From positions 181,705-245,704 of the forward strand of contig JAOAFE010000002.1 in the NCBI GenBank assembly GCA_026416455.1: a stretch of 64,000 nt of DNA, in the 5' to 3' direction. The translations under genes were made by a program, and so were the position numbers. Under the pieces are notes generated by a model. It was given only the letters and a program-made list of their open reading frames with translations, had not been told where the DNA came from and searched no databases. Position 1 is the first letter of the stretch. The number at the start of each line of letters is the position of its first letter. Below are positions 37,501 through 46,672 of this stretch, one piece after another. This DNA is from Syntrophales bacterium. Lineage in GTDB: Bacteria; Desulfobacterota; Syntrophia; Syntrophales; UBA8958.

Positions 37501-38136
37501 TTAGGCGACCCTAGCTAAGCGGGTCCAGCTGGTGGATGACCAGGGGGGAAGATCTCTTCTCTCGCCTTTGATTTCAAGTCCGCATTTTCGGGCAAAGTAG
37601 GCATGGAAGTCCGAAGCGGGAGTCAGTTCAGGGTGGAAGGCCGTTACAAGAATGGATTCATCCTCGGCCGCTGCGATGTAATCCTCTATCGCCAAGAGTA
37701 CTTTCACACCGGGACCACACCGCCTGATTTTAGGGGCGCGGATGAAGATGAGGGTTAGAGGTTGGGGAGAAACGTCGGGAATCAGTGCCTCCGTGGCGAA
37801 GCTGTCGAGTTGACTTCCGAAGCCGTTTCGCTCGATGTCGATGTCGATTAGAGGGACGTGAGATTTTTCTCCTATGATATTACGGGCCAGGATGATCGCT
37901 CCCGCGCAGGTGCCCCAAAATTTTATTCCCTGGCCATGAAGCTCCATAATTGCTCGGTCGATACCGTTTAGCTTCATGAGACGGGCGAGACATGTGCTCT
38001 CACCGCCAGGAATGATTAGACCCTTGATTCCCTTCAAATCCGAAGTCTTCTTTACCCGTTTAGATGAAATGCCCAGTCGCTCTAAGTGATCGATGTGCTC
38101 GACCACGTCACCCTGAAGATCAAGAACTCCGATCAT
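37501..38136 (-). CDS. pdxT: Pyridoxal 5'-phosphate synthase glutaminase subunit
   Basis: Glutaminase of the R5P-dependent PLP pathway; releases ammonia from glutamine for PdxS. 211 residues, slightly longer than usual. GVLDLQGDVVEH at the N-terminus, GGESTCLARLM, the catalytic Cys in GTCAGAIIL (about 76) and His-x-Glu in HPELT (about 175) are present. It lies 0 nt after pdxS in the same strand. PLP made here would serve NifS, CysK and the other PLP enzymes of this window. Confidence 0.95.
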   Translation of the reverse strand: MIGVLDLQGDVVEHIDHLERLGISSKRVKKTSDLKGIKGLIIPGGESTCLARLMKLNGIDRAIMELHGQGIKFWGTCAGAIILARNIIGEKSHVPLIDIDIERNGFGSQLDSFATEALIPDVSPQPLTLIFIRAPKIRRCGPGVKVLLAIEDYIAAAEDESILVTAFHPELTPASDFHAYFARKCGLEIKGERRDLPPWSSTSWTRLARVA

Positions 38137-39024
38137 CTACCAACCTCTGACCGCCAATCGGTGTTCTTCCGGTATGGTACCAATTTCCAATCCAGGCATG
38201 GCCTCTCCCAAGCCCATGGAGACTTCGAGTATCTTCTCCGGATCGTCATAATGAGCGGTGGCAATGACGATGGCTCGCGCCCGTTTTACAGGGTCGGCGG
38301 ACTTAAAAATACCGGAACCAACGAAGATGCCGTCACATCCTAGTTGCATCATGAGGGCGGCGTCGGCTGGGGTGGCGATACCACCAGCGGCAAAGTTGAC
38401 CACCGGGAGCCTGCCCAATTCTTTGACCTTGAGGGCCAGTTCGAAAGGAATACCGTTGGCCTTGGCAAAACCTACTACTTCCTCTACGGGCATGGAGACG
38501 AGCTGGCGTATTTCTCGGTTCATGGTACGCATATGGCGCACCGCTTCCACGACATTTCCCGTTCCGGCTTCTCCTTTGGTTCGAATCATGGCCGCTCCTT
38601 CGGCAATCCTCCGTAGGGCTTCTCCCAGGTTTCTTGCCCCACAGACAAACGGAATGGAGAATTTTGTTTTGTCAATGTGGCACTCTTCGTCGGCGGGGGT
38701 GAGGACTTCACTTTCATCGATGTAGTCAATTTTCAGCGCTTCTAACACCTGGGCCTCTACAAAATGCCCGATTCTCACCTTGGCCATGACGGGAATGGAG
38801 ACGGCCTTTTTGATAGCGAGAATCATAGACGGATCAGACATGCGCGCTACCCCTCCGTGCGCCCGGATATCGGCTGGTACCCTTTCTAAGGCCATGACGG
38901 CTACGGCGCCAGCCTCTTCAGCTATCCGTGCCTGCTCCACATTAGTTACATCCATGATAACTCCCCCTTTGAGCATCTGGGCGAGTTGAATATTTAGTTC
39001 GTGACGCCTGCTGTTCAATTTCAA
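38137..39024 (-). CDS. pdxS: Pyridoxal 5'-phosphate synthase lyase subunit
   Basis: Synthase barrel that makes PLP from ribose 5-phosphate, glyceraldehyde 3-phosphate and ammonia. 295 residues, normal length and extremely conserved. Visible hallmarks: [39 protein letters not shown] with the first catalytic lysine (near 81), the [16 protein letters not shown] block with the second lysine nearby, and the phosphate site [13 protein letters not shown]. It is 26 nt after the alcohol dehydrogenase gene and directly before pdxT. Confidence 0.96.
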   Translation of the reverse strand: MKLNSRRHELNIQLAQMLKGGVIMDVTNVEQARIAEEAGAVAVMALERVPADIRAHGGVARMSDPSMILAIKKAVSIPVMAKVRIGHFVEAQVLEALKIDYIDESEVLTPADEECHIDKTKFSIPFVCGARNLGEALRRIAEGAAMIRTKGEAGTGNVVEAVRHMRTMNREIRQLVSMPVEEVVGFAKANGIPFELALKVKELGRLPVVNFAAGGIATPADAALMMQLGCDGIFVGSGIFKSADPVKRARAIVIATAHYDDPEKILEVSMGLGEAMPGLEIGTIPEEHRLAVRGW

Positions 39025-39050
39025 TGCCTCCTTACGGAATTTTTTTCCTA

Positions 39051-40079
39051 TTATACTATTTTTAATACTTTTGCGCCCCTAATCTTTCGGGCCTTCAGTT
39101 CTCGGAGTGCCAGTCCCGCTTCTTTCAAGCTGTATACTTGGACCTCGGGCTTGAGATCTATGCGGGCGGCAAGCTGCAAAAAATCCCCTATATCCTTTCT
39201 CGTTACGTTGGCCACCGATTTTATCTCTTTTTCCATCCATAGGTCCCGAGGATAATCGATTTCCATCAGATGGTGTTGATCGGACGCTTCTTTGCGAATA
39301 GCATTGATAACCAATCTCCCCCCGGGAGCAAGAAATCGAAGGGCCATCATGACGGGAAACCAAGCAGGTGTCGTATCGATGATAGCCTCTAAATTGTTCG
39401 GTGGCTCATCTGTTGTATCTCCTGTCCAAAAAGCGCCTAAATCTTTGGCAAATTGTCGTTCGGACTCACTACGGGCGAACACAAAAACTTTAGTTCGCGG
39501 ATAAAGATATCTTACCGCCTGAAGGACCAGATGGGCCGAGGCGCCGAATCCTGTAAGTCCCAGGCTATCTCCATCTTTGATATTGGTCAGTTTGAGCGAG
39601 CGATATCCGATGGCTCCGGCGCACATTAGGGGGGCAGCGAATATATCTTCGATGCCTTCTGGAATGGGCAGGGCAAAATCTTCGGGTACCGTCATGAATT
39701 CGGCATAACCACCATGCCGGTCCCGACCAGTGGCGAGAAACTCAGGGCAGAGATTTTCGCGGTCTGATAGGCAATACAAACATCGTCCACAGGCATGGTA
39801 GATCCATCCTACCCCCACCCGGTCACCCGGTCGGAATTTTTTCGCCCCTAACCCTAATTCCGTTACCTTTCCTACCACCTGATGTCCCGGGATGATCGGC
39901 AATTTTGGAGGTCTCGCACGGCCTTCGATCTCATCCAGTTCCGTATGACACACACCGCAGACGGAGACATGAAGGAGAATCTCTCCCGGTCCAGGTTTAG
40001 GGTTGGGAAGGTCGGTGTAGACTACCGGTTCCCTGTCATCAGAAATCGATCGAACCTCTTCTATAATGGCTGCCTTCAT
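39051..40079 (-). CDS. Zinc-dependent alcohol dehydrogenase
   Basis: 342 residues from ATG 40079 ([10 protein letters not shown]); an upstream open frame adds non-homologous residues. Medium-chain dehydrogenase with catalytic zinc ligands ([16 protein letters not shown]) and a structural zinc lobe ([15 protein letters not shown]). The nucleotide site [10 protein letters not shown] has the Gly-rich turn. It resembles a distinct AdhA-like family of NAD(P)-dependent alcohol dehydrogenases. It lies 7 nt after hisF and before pdxS; this link to histidine and PLP genes has no obvious pathway logic. Confidence 0.88.
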   Translation of the reverse strand: MKAAIIEEVRSISDDREPVVYTDLPNPKPGPGEILLHVSVCGVCHTELDEIEGRARPPKLPIIPGHQVVGKVTELGLGAKKFRPGDRVGVGWIYHACGRCLYCLSDRENLCPEFLATGRDRHGGYAEFMTVPEDFALPIPEGIEDIFAAPLMCAGAIGYRSLKLTNIKDGDSLGLTGFGASAHLVLQAVRYLYPRTKVFVFARSESERQFAKDLGAFWTGDTTDEPPNNLEAIIDTTPAWFPVMMALRFLAPGGRLVINAIRKEASDQHHLMEIDYPRDLWMEKEIKSVANVTRKDIGDFLQLAARIDLKPEVQVYSLKEAGLALRELKARKIRGAKVLKIV

Positions 40080-40086
40080 CGTTCCA

Positions 40087-40866
40087 TCACCAGTAAGAGC
40101 GGACCTTGATGCCTCTTCGGGCGAGCATGCCTTTAATAAGGCTGATGGGATACAGGTTGTAATGTACCACGGAAGCAATCAAAGCCGCATCGGCCTGCCC
40201 TTCTGTTAAGGCTTCGTATATGTGCTCTGGCGTACCGGCTCCGCCCGAAGCAATGACAGGGATACCCACATTTGTCGCTATGAGCCTCGTTACCACCAAG
40301 TCGTAGCCCCCTTGCGTGCCGTCGGCATCGATGGAGTTTAAACAGATTTCTCCGGCGCCCCTTTCCTCTCCTTCTTGGGCCCATTTTAGGGCATCTAAAC
40401 CGGTAGGCGTCCGCCCTCCATGAATGAAGACTTCGTAACCGGAGGGAATGGATGATGAGGCTTCCACCCTTTTTACGTCCATTCCGAGGACTATACATTG
40501 GCTTCCGAAGGCCTGAGCCCCTTCGTTGATTAAGTCTGGATTTAGAACTGCCGCCGTGTTTATGCTCACTTTCTCTGCGCCAGCCAAAAGAACCTGTCTC
40601 ATGTCTTCTAAACTTCTCAATCCGCCACCGACACTGAAGGGGATGAAAATGTTTTCTGCTACCTTTCTTACTACATCGATCATAATCTCACGTCCTTCGG
40701 CCGATGCGGTAATGTCGTAGAAAACGATCTCATCAGCTCCCTGTTCGTAGTATGCCTTGGCCGCCGCTACGGGATCACCTACATCAACGTTGTCCTTGAA
40801 CTTTATTCCTTTCGTCAGGATACCGTTTCTCACATCGAGACATGGTATTATTCTTTTACTCAGCAT
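40087..40866 (-). CDS. hisF: Imidazole glycerol phosphate synthase, cyclase subunit HisF
   Basis: 259 residues, TIM barrel that closes the imidazole ring in histidine synthesis. [15 protein letters not shown] at the N-terminus and [37 protein letters not shown] follow the family exactly. The two catalytic Asp residues are at CLDVRNG (residue 11) and in [11 protein letters not shown]. The gene starts inside the 3' end of hisH, so the two heterodimer subunits are coupled. No other his genes are in the window. Confidence 0.96.
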   Translation of the reverse strand: MLSKRIIPCLDVRNGILTKGIKFKDNVDVGDPVAAAKAYYEQGADEIVFYDITASAEGREIMIDVVRKVAENIFIPFSVGGGLRSLEDMRQVLLAGAEKVSINTAAVLNPDLINEGAQAFGSQCIVLGMDVKRVEASSSIPSGYEVFIHGGRTPTGLDALKWAQEGEERGAGEICLNSIDADGTQGGYDLVVTRLIATNVGIPVIASGGAGTPEHIYEALTEGQADAALIASVVHYNLYPISLIKGMLARRGIKVRSYW

Positions 40867-41491
40867 CTTTACCTGACCAATAGCAGAAGTTTTTCAGTAT
40901 CTGCAGCCCCGGTCTGCCGCTTTTTTCCGGATGGAACTGGACGGCTACGATGTTTTCTACGGCAATGATAGAGCAAAAGGTGATGCCGTACTCCGTCCAG
41001 CCCAGAATGTGTGAGTCATTCTTCGGAACCGGATAGTAGGAATGGACAAAATAAAACTCTGCTTCTTCGGCTATCTCATAAAACACAGGGTGGTTGCGGG
41101 TTATCTTAACTTTATTCCATCCCATATGCGGGACTTTGAGCCTTCCCTTACGGTCGGTCAAGTCCGATGGAAACCTCCTTACTAAACCTGGTAAGAGGCC
41201 AAGACAGGGGGTGGAATTTTCCTCACTATATTCGAGAATAATCTGCGTACCCAAACAGATGCCTAAAACGGGTATTTTATTTTTAATGGCATTTCTTAAA
41301 AATTCGTCCATGCCTGTTCGTTTCAGATCTTGCATGGCCTGACCTGCCGCTCCGACGCCGGGAAAGATAATTCTTTCACACTCTTGAAGAACAGTGGGGT
41401 CGTCAGTAATAATCGAGGGAATAGAGAGATGTGTAAGCGCCCGAGCTACACTGGTCAAATTGCCTGCCCTATAGTCTATGATGCCCACCAT
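40856..41491 (-). CDS. hisH: Imidazole glycerol phosphate synthase, glutaminase subunit HisH
   Basis: 211 residues, class I glutamine amidotransferase that supplies ammonia to HisF. The nucleophile cysteine is in GICLGTQII near residue 80, and the triad His and Glu are in VQFHPEKSG near the C-terminus. The oxyanion Gly region is [10 protein letters not shown]. It is the first gene of this minus-strand run and overlaps hisF by 11 nt. Confidence 0.96.
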   Translation of the reverse strand: MVGIIDYRAGNLTSVARALTHLSIPSIITDDPTVLQECERIIFPGVGAAGQAMQDLKRTGMDEFLRNAIKNKIPVLGICLGTQIILEYSEENSTPCLGLLPGLVRRFPSDLTDRKGRLKVPHMGWNKVKITRNHPVFYEIAEEAEFYFVHSYYPVPKNDSHILGWTEYGITFCSIIAVENIVAVQFHPEKSGRPGLQILKNFCYWSGKDAE

Positions 41492-41539
41492 AACTTTATC
41501 CTGTTATATCGACGAGACTATATAGATTAGCACACAATC

Positions 41540-42484
41540 TCACGCGGGACAATACCTCTTCCCCTGCCAGGAGTTTCTTCTTTTCAGCTCCTGGTCTATA
41601 TTATTGATAACATCCAGCTTGTTTATAGCCCAGGCGGGGGCCAAGAAGATGTCCTTGTATCCATCGGCCGTAAGGCGTTGGATGACTATCTGCGGGGGGA
41701 GAACTTCCAAGATGTCACAGACGGTAAGAATGTATTCCTCTTTCGTGAAGAGGGTAATTTTACCCTCTTTGAACATATTTCCAAGGGTCGTTCCCTCTAA
41801 GACGAGAAGAGAGTGGATTTTTATGCCCTGAATAGGCAGGTGAGAGAGTTCCTTTGCCGTTTCGATCACATCACCTCTTGTTTCTCCCGGTAGCCCGACG
41901 ATTATGTGGACGCAGATGTTGATTCCCCGCCCGGCTAAACGCTCCACGGCGTCGATGAAACATTGAGCATCGTGACCACGATTAATGAGAGAGAGAGTTC
42001 GGTCGTGAATGGACTGAAGTCCCAATTCTATCCATACGTGGTATCTTTCTGCATATTCGGTGAAGAGGGAGATGACTTCATCGGATAGGCAATCGGGTCG
42101 AGTTCCAACGGATATACCTATGATATCATCTTCGGCGAAGGCTTCGTCGTAGAGGGCTTTCAAACGATCCAAAGCGGCATACGTGTTGGTAAAAGTTTGA
42201 AAATAGGCGATAAATTTTTTTGCCTGTCTCGCCTCTTTGTAATATGCTTTCCCCCGTCTAATTTGCTCCCTTACGGATGGAAGAGTACCCGACTGCCGTA
42301 ACTTGGATCCCCTTCCGTCGCAGTATATACACCCCCCCCAACCAACCTTACCATCTCTGTTCGGGCAGGTAAATCCAGCGTCAATGGGCAATTTAAAGAC
42401 GTTGCAGCCGAAGAGATTCCGCCAATAACTCTTCAGGTCATAGTAACGTTTGCTGTTTCTCCAAAAATCCGGTTTTTTGTCCAT
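41540..42484 (-). CDS. TIGR01212-type radical SAM protein (YhcC-like)
   Basis: 314 residues from ATG 42484 (MDKKPDFWRNSKRYY); ATG 42502 would add six residues. The radical SAM cluster site is spread out: CPNRDGKVGWGGCIYCDGRG gives the Cx(n)CxxC pattern of the TIGR01212 family, related to YhcC. GSKLRQ, SVGTRPDCLSDEV, ELGLQSIHD and HIIVGLPGETRGD are also typical. Function in vivo is unknown. It is transcribed away from mnmG. Confidence 0.9.
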   Translation of the reverse strand: MDKKPDFWRNSKRYYDLKSYWRNLFGCNVFKLPIDAGFTCPNRDGKVGWGGCIYCDGRGSKLRQSGTLPSVREQIRRGKAYYKEARQAKKFIAYFQTFTNTYAALDRLKALYDEAFAEDDIIGISVGTRPDCLSDEVISLFTEYAERYHVWIELGLQSIHDRTLSLINRGHDAQCFIDAVERLAGRGINICVHIIVGLPGETRGDVIETAKELSHLPIQGIKIHSLLVLEGTTLGNMFKEGKITLFTKEEYILTVCDILEVLPPQIVIQRLTADGYKDIFLAPAWAINKLDVINNIDQELKRRNSWQGKRYCPA

Positions 42485-42545
42485 AACCCCTTGACATTTC
42501 AAATGCTAACAAAGCATAAAGATGTCAAGAGGAATGAAGGGTACT

Positions 42546-44465
42546 ATGAACCGTAGTTACGATGTCATCGTTGTCGGTGGAGGACATGCGGGTTGCGAGG
42601 CGGCCCTAGCGGCGGCCAGGATGGGTTGTGAGGTCCTTTTATTCAACATCAACCTCGATTCTATTGCCCTGATGTCTTGCAACCCTGCCATCGGCGGTGT
42701 GGCGAAGGGGCAGTTGGTAAAGGAGATAGATGCCCTAGGTGGCGAAATGGCAAAAGTAGCTGATAAAACGGCCGTGCATTTTCGTTTGCTCAATGCCTCG
42801 AAAGGACCGGCAGTACAATCCTCTCGTTGTCAGTGCGATAAGCTCCTTTACCACATGGTTATGAAGACAGTTTTGGAAAAGGAACCCCGCCTCCACATTC
42901 GCCAGTCTCTGGTGGAAAAACTATTAATTGAGGGCAATCGTGTCGTCGGGGTGGAAGATAACGTAGGGGTAGCCTATCTGGGGAAAGCGGTGATTATCAC
43001 TCCAGGTACCTTTCTAAACGGATTGATCCACATTGGAGAGACACGTATTCCGGCCGGGAGGGCTGGAGAAATGGCTTCTCTAAGTTTGGCGGAAAATCTG
43101 CGTTCCCTCGGTTTCGAGATGGGACGGATGAAGACAGGTACACCACCTCGCCTAAGGGCGTCAACGATTGATTTCTCTCGCATGGAGAGGCAGGACAGTG
43201 ACCCCGATCCGAAGCCCTTTTCCTTTACGACCGAAAGATTAAGGGAAGAAAGGCTTCCCTCGTATTTTACCTCTACCTCTCATTTAACCCATAAACTCAT
43301 CCGGGAAAACATTACCCTATCGGCTCTCTATTCCGGGAGGATTAAGGGTATCTCTGCCCGATACTGTCCTTCGTTGGAAGATAAGGTCATGAAGTTTTCG
43401 GACAAGGACAGCCATCCCGTCGTCTTGGAGTTCGAAGGTATAGAAACGGAAGAAATATATGCGAAGGGTTTGGGAAATAGCCTCCCACCTGATATACAGG
43501 AGAAGATTGTGCATTCCGTGCCGGGCTTGGAAGAGGCAGAAATCATGCGCTTTGCCTATGCAATCGAGTATGACTACGTTCAGCCGACCCAATTGAAAAG
43601 TACCTTGGAGACGAAATTAGTTGCGGGCCTTTTCTTGGCCGGACAGATTAACGGCACCTCCGGTTATGAGGAGGCGGCAGCCCAGGGGCTCTGGGCAGGT
43701 ATTAATGCTGCTTGCCAGGTGATGGGGCGCCCGCCTTTTGTCCTCGATCGATCCCAGGCATACATGGCTGTTCTCGTAGATGACCTAATTACCAGGGGGG
43801 TAGACGAACCATATCGCATGTTTACCTCTCGAGCGGAACATCGTTTGATTTTGCGAGAGGATAATGCTATCTTCCGCCTCGCCCGCTATGGGTATGAGTT
43901 GGGTATTCTGAAGCCAGAGGTATATGAGCGTATTAGAGAGATGGCCCGGGAGATAGAAAGGGGAATTGAACATTTGAAGACGGTCAAGATTTATCCCATT
44001 CCGGCCATAAACGAATTACTATCCTCAGTGGGTACCGAGCCAATCCGCAGCCCCATCAGTCTTTTCCATCTTCTGCGCCGAGATGGCCTTGGGTACGATG
44101 ATTTAAGATCCCTGCCCGGTTGGGTACCCATTGCCGATCCGTGGGTCAAAAAAGAAATTGAAATTGAAGCCAAATATGAGGGATACATAAAAAGACAGAG
44201 AGAGGAGGTAGAAAAGTACAGAGAATTAGAGAAGAAAAAGATTCCGAGGGACCTGGATTACGATGCCGTGCCGAGCCTTTCGAACGAGTTAAGAGCGAAA
44301 CTGAAAAGGGTTTTACCGGAAACGATTGGCCAGGCCAACCGCATTCCCGGCATGACACCAGGGGCACTGACGGCCATTATGGTGGCCATTAGGAAAAGGG
44401 AACTCGAAAAAAGGGTGGAAAGCCAAGAGGGAGGTAAAGATGAAGAAATCAAAAAAATGGAATAA
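42546..44465 (+). CDS. mnmG: tRNA U34 carboxymethylaminomethyl modification enzyme MnmG
   Basis: FAD enzyme that with MnmE modifies uridine 34 in tRNAs. About 639 residues from ATG 42546; ATG 42534 (after AGAGG) or 42522 are alternatives. FAD-binding GGGHAGCEAAL at the N-terminus, NPAIGGVAKG, GRMKTGTPPRL, and the strongly conserved GQINGTSGYEEAAAQG identify MnmG/GidA. The C-terminal helical domain ends in IPGMTPGALTAIMVAI. The last 26 nt overlap the start of the cytochrome gene. Confidence 0.95.
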   Translation: MNRSYDVIVVGGGHAGCEAALAAARMGCEVLLFNINLDSIALMSCNPAIGGVAKGQLVKEIDALGGEMAKVADKTAVHFRLLNASKGPAVQSSRCQCDKLLYHMVMKTVLEKEPRLHIRQSLVEKLLIEGNRVVGVEDNVGVAYLGKAVIITPGTFLNGLIHIGETRIPAGRAGEMASLSLAENLRSLGFEMGRMKTGTPPRLRASTIDFSRMERQDSDPDPKPFSFTTERLREERLPSYFTSTSHLTHKLIRENITLSALYSGRIKGISARYCPSLEDKVMKFSDKDSHPVVLEFEGIETEEIYAKGLGNSLPPDIQEKIVHSVPGLEEAEIMRFAYAIEYDYVQPTQLKSTLETKLVAGLFLAGQINGTSGYEEAAAQGLWAGINAACQVMGRPPFVLDRSQAYMAVLVDDLITRGVDEPYRMFTSRAEHRLILREDNAIFRLARYGYELGILKPEVYERIREMAREIERGIEHLKTVKIYPIPAINELLSSVGTEPIRSPISLFHLLRRDGLGYDDLRSLPGWVPIADPWVKKEIEIEAKYEGYIKRQREEVEKYRELEKKKIPRDLDYDAVPSLSNELRAKLKRVLPETIGQANRIPGMTPGALTAIMVAIRKRELEKRVESQEGGKDEEIKKME

Positions 44466-44754
44466 AATGGCTATGGTTATGATGATCGGGTTTATCATGT
44501 TACCGGCTTTGCTTTCGCAAGCGGGAGGTCCGCCCCTGAAGGAGAAGCCGTGTGGTGTTTGCCATAAGGATTATATGAAGATAATGCCCGCAGGTCATCC
44601 CTCCGTGGGAGAGGCAGCTAAAAACCCTTGCCTTTCGTGCCACCAGCCTGACCCGAAACGGAGCGAGGCGACTAAATTTTCTACCATGATTCACAATGCC
44701 CACAAAGAGGGAGGGAAGGTGACACTTACGTGCAATCAGTGTCACGCCCTTTGA
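44440..44754 (+). CDS. Small exported three-heme c-type cytochrome
   Basis: 104 residues with a signal peptide (about 1-28). Three CxxCH motifs are visible: CGVCH, CLSCH and CNQCH, the last four residues from the C-terminus. Three further histidines (GHPS, IHNAH) could serve as second ligands, giving bis-His haems as in cytochrome c7/c3-type carriers. The likely role is periplasmic electron transfer. ATG 44440 follows GGGAGG but lies within the end of mnmG, an unusual overlap that probably couples translation. Confidence 0.85.
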   Translation: MKKSKKWNKMAMVMMIGFIMLPALLSQAGGPPLKEKPCGVCHKDYMKIMPAGHPSVGEAAKNPCLSCHQPDPKRSEATKFSTMIHNAHKEGGKVTLTCNQCHAL

Positions 44755-44793
44755 TTATTGATGGACGGTATCAAATTTTAAAGGAGGAAGGTT

Positions 44794-46608
44794 ATGGCCA
44801 GTGTATGGGTGAATGAAAGGGATTACAAGTTTGTTTTGTTTGAGATTTTTCGCATTCAAGACGAGATCCTCGGTAAAGGACCGTTCGTAGATCATGATGT
44901 AGATATGGTGAACATGGTGCTCGATGCAGCTATAAAATTCGCTGAAAACGAGATTGCTCCAACTTACCCTGATGAGGTGCATGGAAAGCCCGTGGAAGCC
45001 GTATTTAAAGATGGTAAGGTATATGCGCCGGAAGCGTACCATCGTTTATGGAAGCTTTATCGGGAGGGTGGTTGGCTTACCGTGTCCGAAAGCCCTGAAG
45101 TAGGCGGTCAAGGATTCCCGGAAATAGTAGGTGCGTCGTGTAGTGAAATATTCCTTGCCTGCAATCAAGCTTTTAATATGTATGCTGGCCTTACCCACGG
45201 AGCTGCCAAACTCGTGGAAAAGTTTTGCTCCGATGAACTCAAGGCCATCTATCTTGAGAAGATGTACAGCGGCGAATGGGCAGGTACGATGTGTCTTACC
45301 GAACCAGGTGCTGGTTCTGATGTTGGGGCCCTGAAGACGACGGCTCGCCGCAATCCCGACGGCACCTATTCAATTACAGGGACTAAGTGCTTCATCTCCT
45401 CAGGGGATCATGATCTCACGGAAAACATCATCCATCCCGTACTGGCGAGAATTGAGGGAGATCCTCCGGGGACCAAAGGCATTTCCATCTTCCTCGTGCC
45501 CAAGTATCGGGTTAATCCAGACGGTACCCTGGGGGAATTCAATGACGTCGTGACGGGCGGCATTGAGCACAAGATGGGGATCCACGGGAATGCCACCTGT
45601 ACTCTCAACTTTGGTGAAAACGGCAAGTGTATTGGCTATCTCATGGGGCAAGAGAGAGAAGGCATGAAGGTCATGTTCCACATGATGAATGAAGAAAGGC
45701 AAGCAGTGGGCATGATGGGTGTTGCTTTGGCCAGCGCGGCGTATCTCCATGCTTTAGATTATGCTAAACAGCGCCTGCAGGGAAGTAACATTATGGCCAA
45801 GGATCCCACCGTTCAGGTACCCATCATTCAGCATCCCGACGTGAGGCGCATGCTCCTGAAACAGAAGTCTTATGTGGAAGGGATCAGACTCCTCTGCATG
45901 TTCTGCTATTACGCCATGGATAAGAGAAAAGTGGCGGAGACAGAGGAGGAAAGGGAGAAGTGGGAAGGTATGGTAGAGATGCTGACCCCCATCGTAAAGT
46001 CTTACTGTACAGAAATGGGGCTTATGGTAAACGATCTGGCTATCCAAACCTACGGTGGTTACGGATATTGTAAAGAGTACCCCGTTGAGCAAATGATGAG
46101 GGATCAAAAGATAAATACGATTTACGAAGGCACAAATGGTATCCAGGCTCTTGACCTTTTGGGTCGGAAGTTGGGGATGAAGAAAGGTGCCTACTTCATG
46201 AACCTCATTGGCGAGACGAAGGCGGCGATTGAAGAAGGAAAGGCATCGGAATTCAAAGAAGAGGCCGAAATAGTTGAGAAAGCGGTAAATGCCATTGTGT
46301 CAACGGCGATGAACTTCTCCCAGCTTATGAAGACTAACCCCTATGTGCCTCTTATTGCGGCCTGTGATTTTCTTAACTGTTTCGGTGATGCCCTTTGTGG
46401 ATGGTTCCATTTAAGGTCCGCATTGGTTGCCCAGAAGGCGCTAGCGTCGGCTGATTTAGAAAAGGAGAAAATGTTCTATACGGGGAAAATAGAGGGAGCC
46501 AAGTTCTTTATCCACCGAGTTACGGCCTTGGTTCCAGCGAAGTGTGAGATTCTAGTGAAAGATGAAACGAGCGCCATGCGTATACCAGAAGAGGCGTTCG
46601 CCGTTTAA
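44794..46608 (+). CDS. Acyl-CoA dehydrogenase, long (DmdC-like) form
   Basis: 604 residues, about 200 more than classical acyl-CoA dehydrogenases, matching the long branch that includes DmdC and similar enzymes. FAD and substrate motifs: MCLTEPGAGSDVGALK, TGTKCFISSGDHD, NEERQAVGMMG, and GGYGYCKEYPVEQMMRD. The final 130 residues form the extra helical C-terminal domain. Likely oxidises an acyl-CoA in fatty or aromatic acid breakdown, passing electrons to ETF; exact chain length unknown. A strong AAAGGAGG precedes ATG 44794. A stable hairpin follows. Confidence 0.9.
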   Translation: MASVWVNERDYKFVLFEIFRIQDEILGKGPFVDHDVDMVNMVLDAAIKFAENEIAPTYPDEVHGKPVEAVFKDGKVYAPEAYHRLWKLYREGGWLTVSESPEVGGQGFPEIVGASCSEIFLACNQAFNMYAGLTHGAAKLVEKFCSDELKAIYLEKMYSGEWAGTMCLTEPGAGSDVGALKTTARRNPDGTYSITGTKCFISSGDHDLTENIIHPVLARIEGDPPGTKGISIFLVPKYRVNPDGTLGEFNDVVTGGIEHKMGIHGNATCTLNFGENGKCIGYLMGQEREGMKVMFHMMNEERQAVGMMGVALASAAYLHALDYAKQRLQGSNIMAKDPTVQVPIIQHPDVRRMLLKQKSYVEGIRLLCMFCYYAMDKRKVAETEEEREKWEGMVEMLTPIVKSYCTEMGLMVNDLAIQTYGGYGYCKEYPVEQMMRDQKINTIYEGTNGIQALDLLGRKLGMKKGAYFMNLIGETKAAIEEGKASEFKEEAEIVEKAVNAIVSTAMNFSQLMKTNPYVPLIAACDFLNCFGDALCGWFHLRSALVAQKALASADLEKEKMFYTGKIEGAKFFIHRVTALVPAKCEILVKDETSAMRIPEEAFAV

Positions 46609-46628
46609 TTGTTGGGGGATGATTAATA

Positions 46629-46665
46629 GGCCATGGTGAGGCGTGCATTTACGCCCGCCGTGGCC
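46629..46665 (+). terminator. Hairpin between acyl-CoA dehydrogenase and kup
   Basis: GGCCATGG (46629-46636) pairs with CCGTGGCC (46658-46665) including one G-U, and an inner stem GGCGT/ACGCC extends it; TTCCTTT follows. It is a likely terminator. It also contains GTG 46643, making that codon a poor kup start. Confidence 0.45.
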
Positions 46666-46672
46666 TTCCTTT

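Noticed and set aside
46643..46672. GTG 46643 as kup start
   Set aside because: The codon is inside a stable hairpin and the added residues match no Kup homologue pattern.
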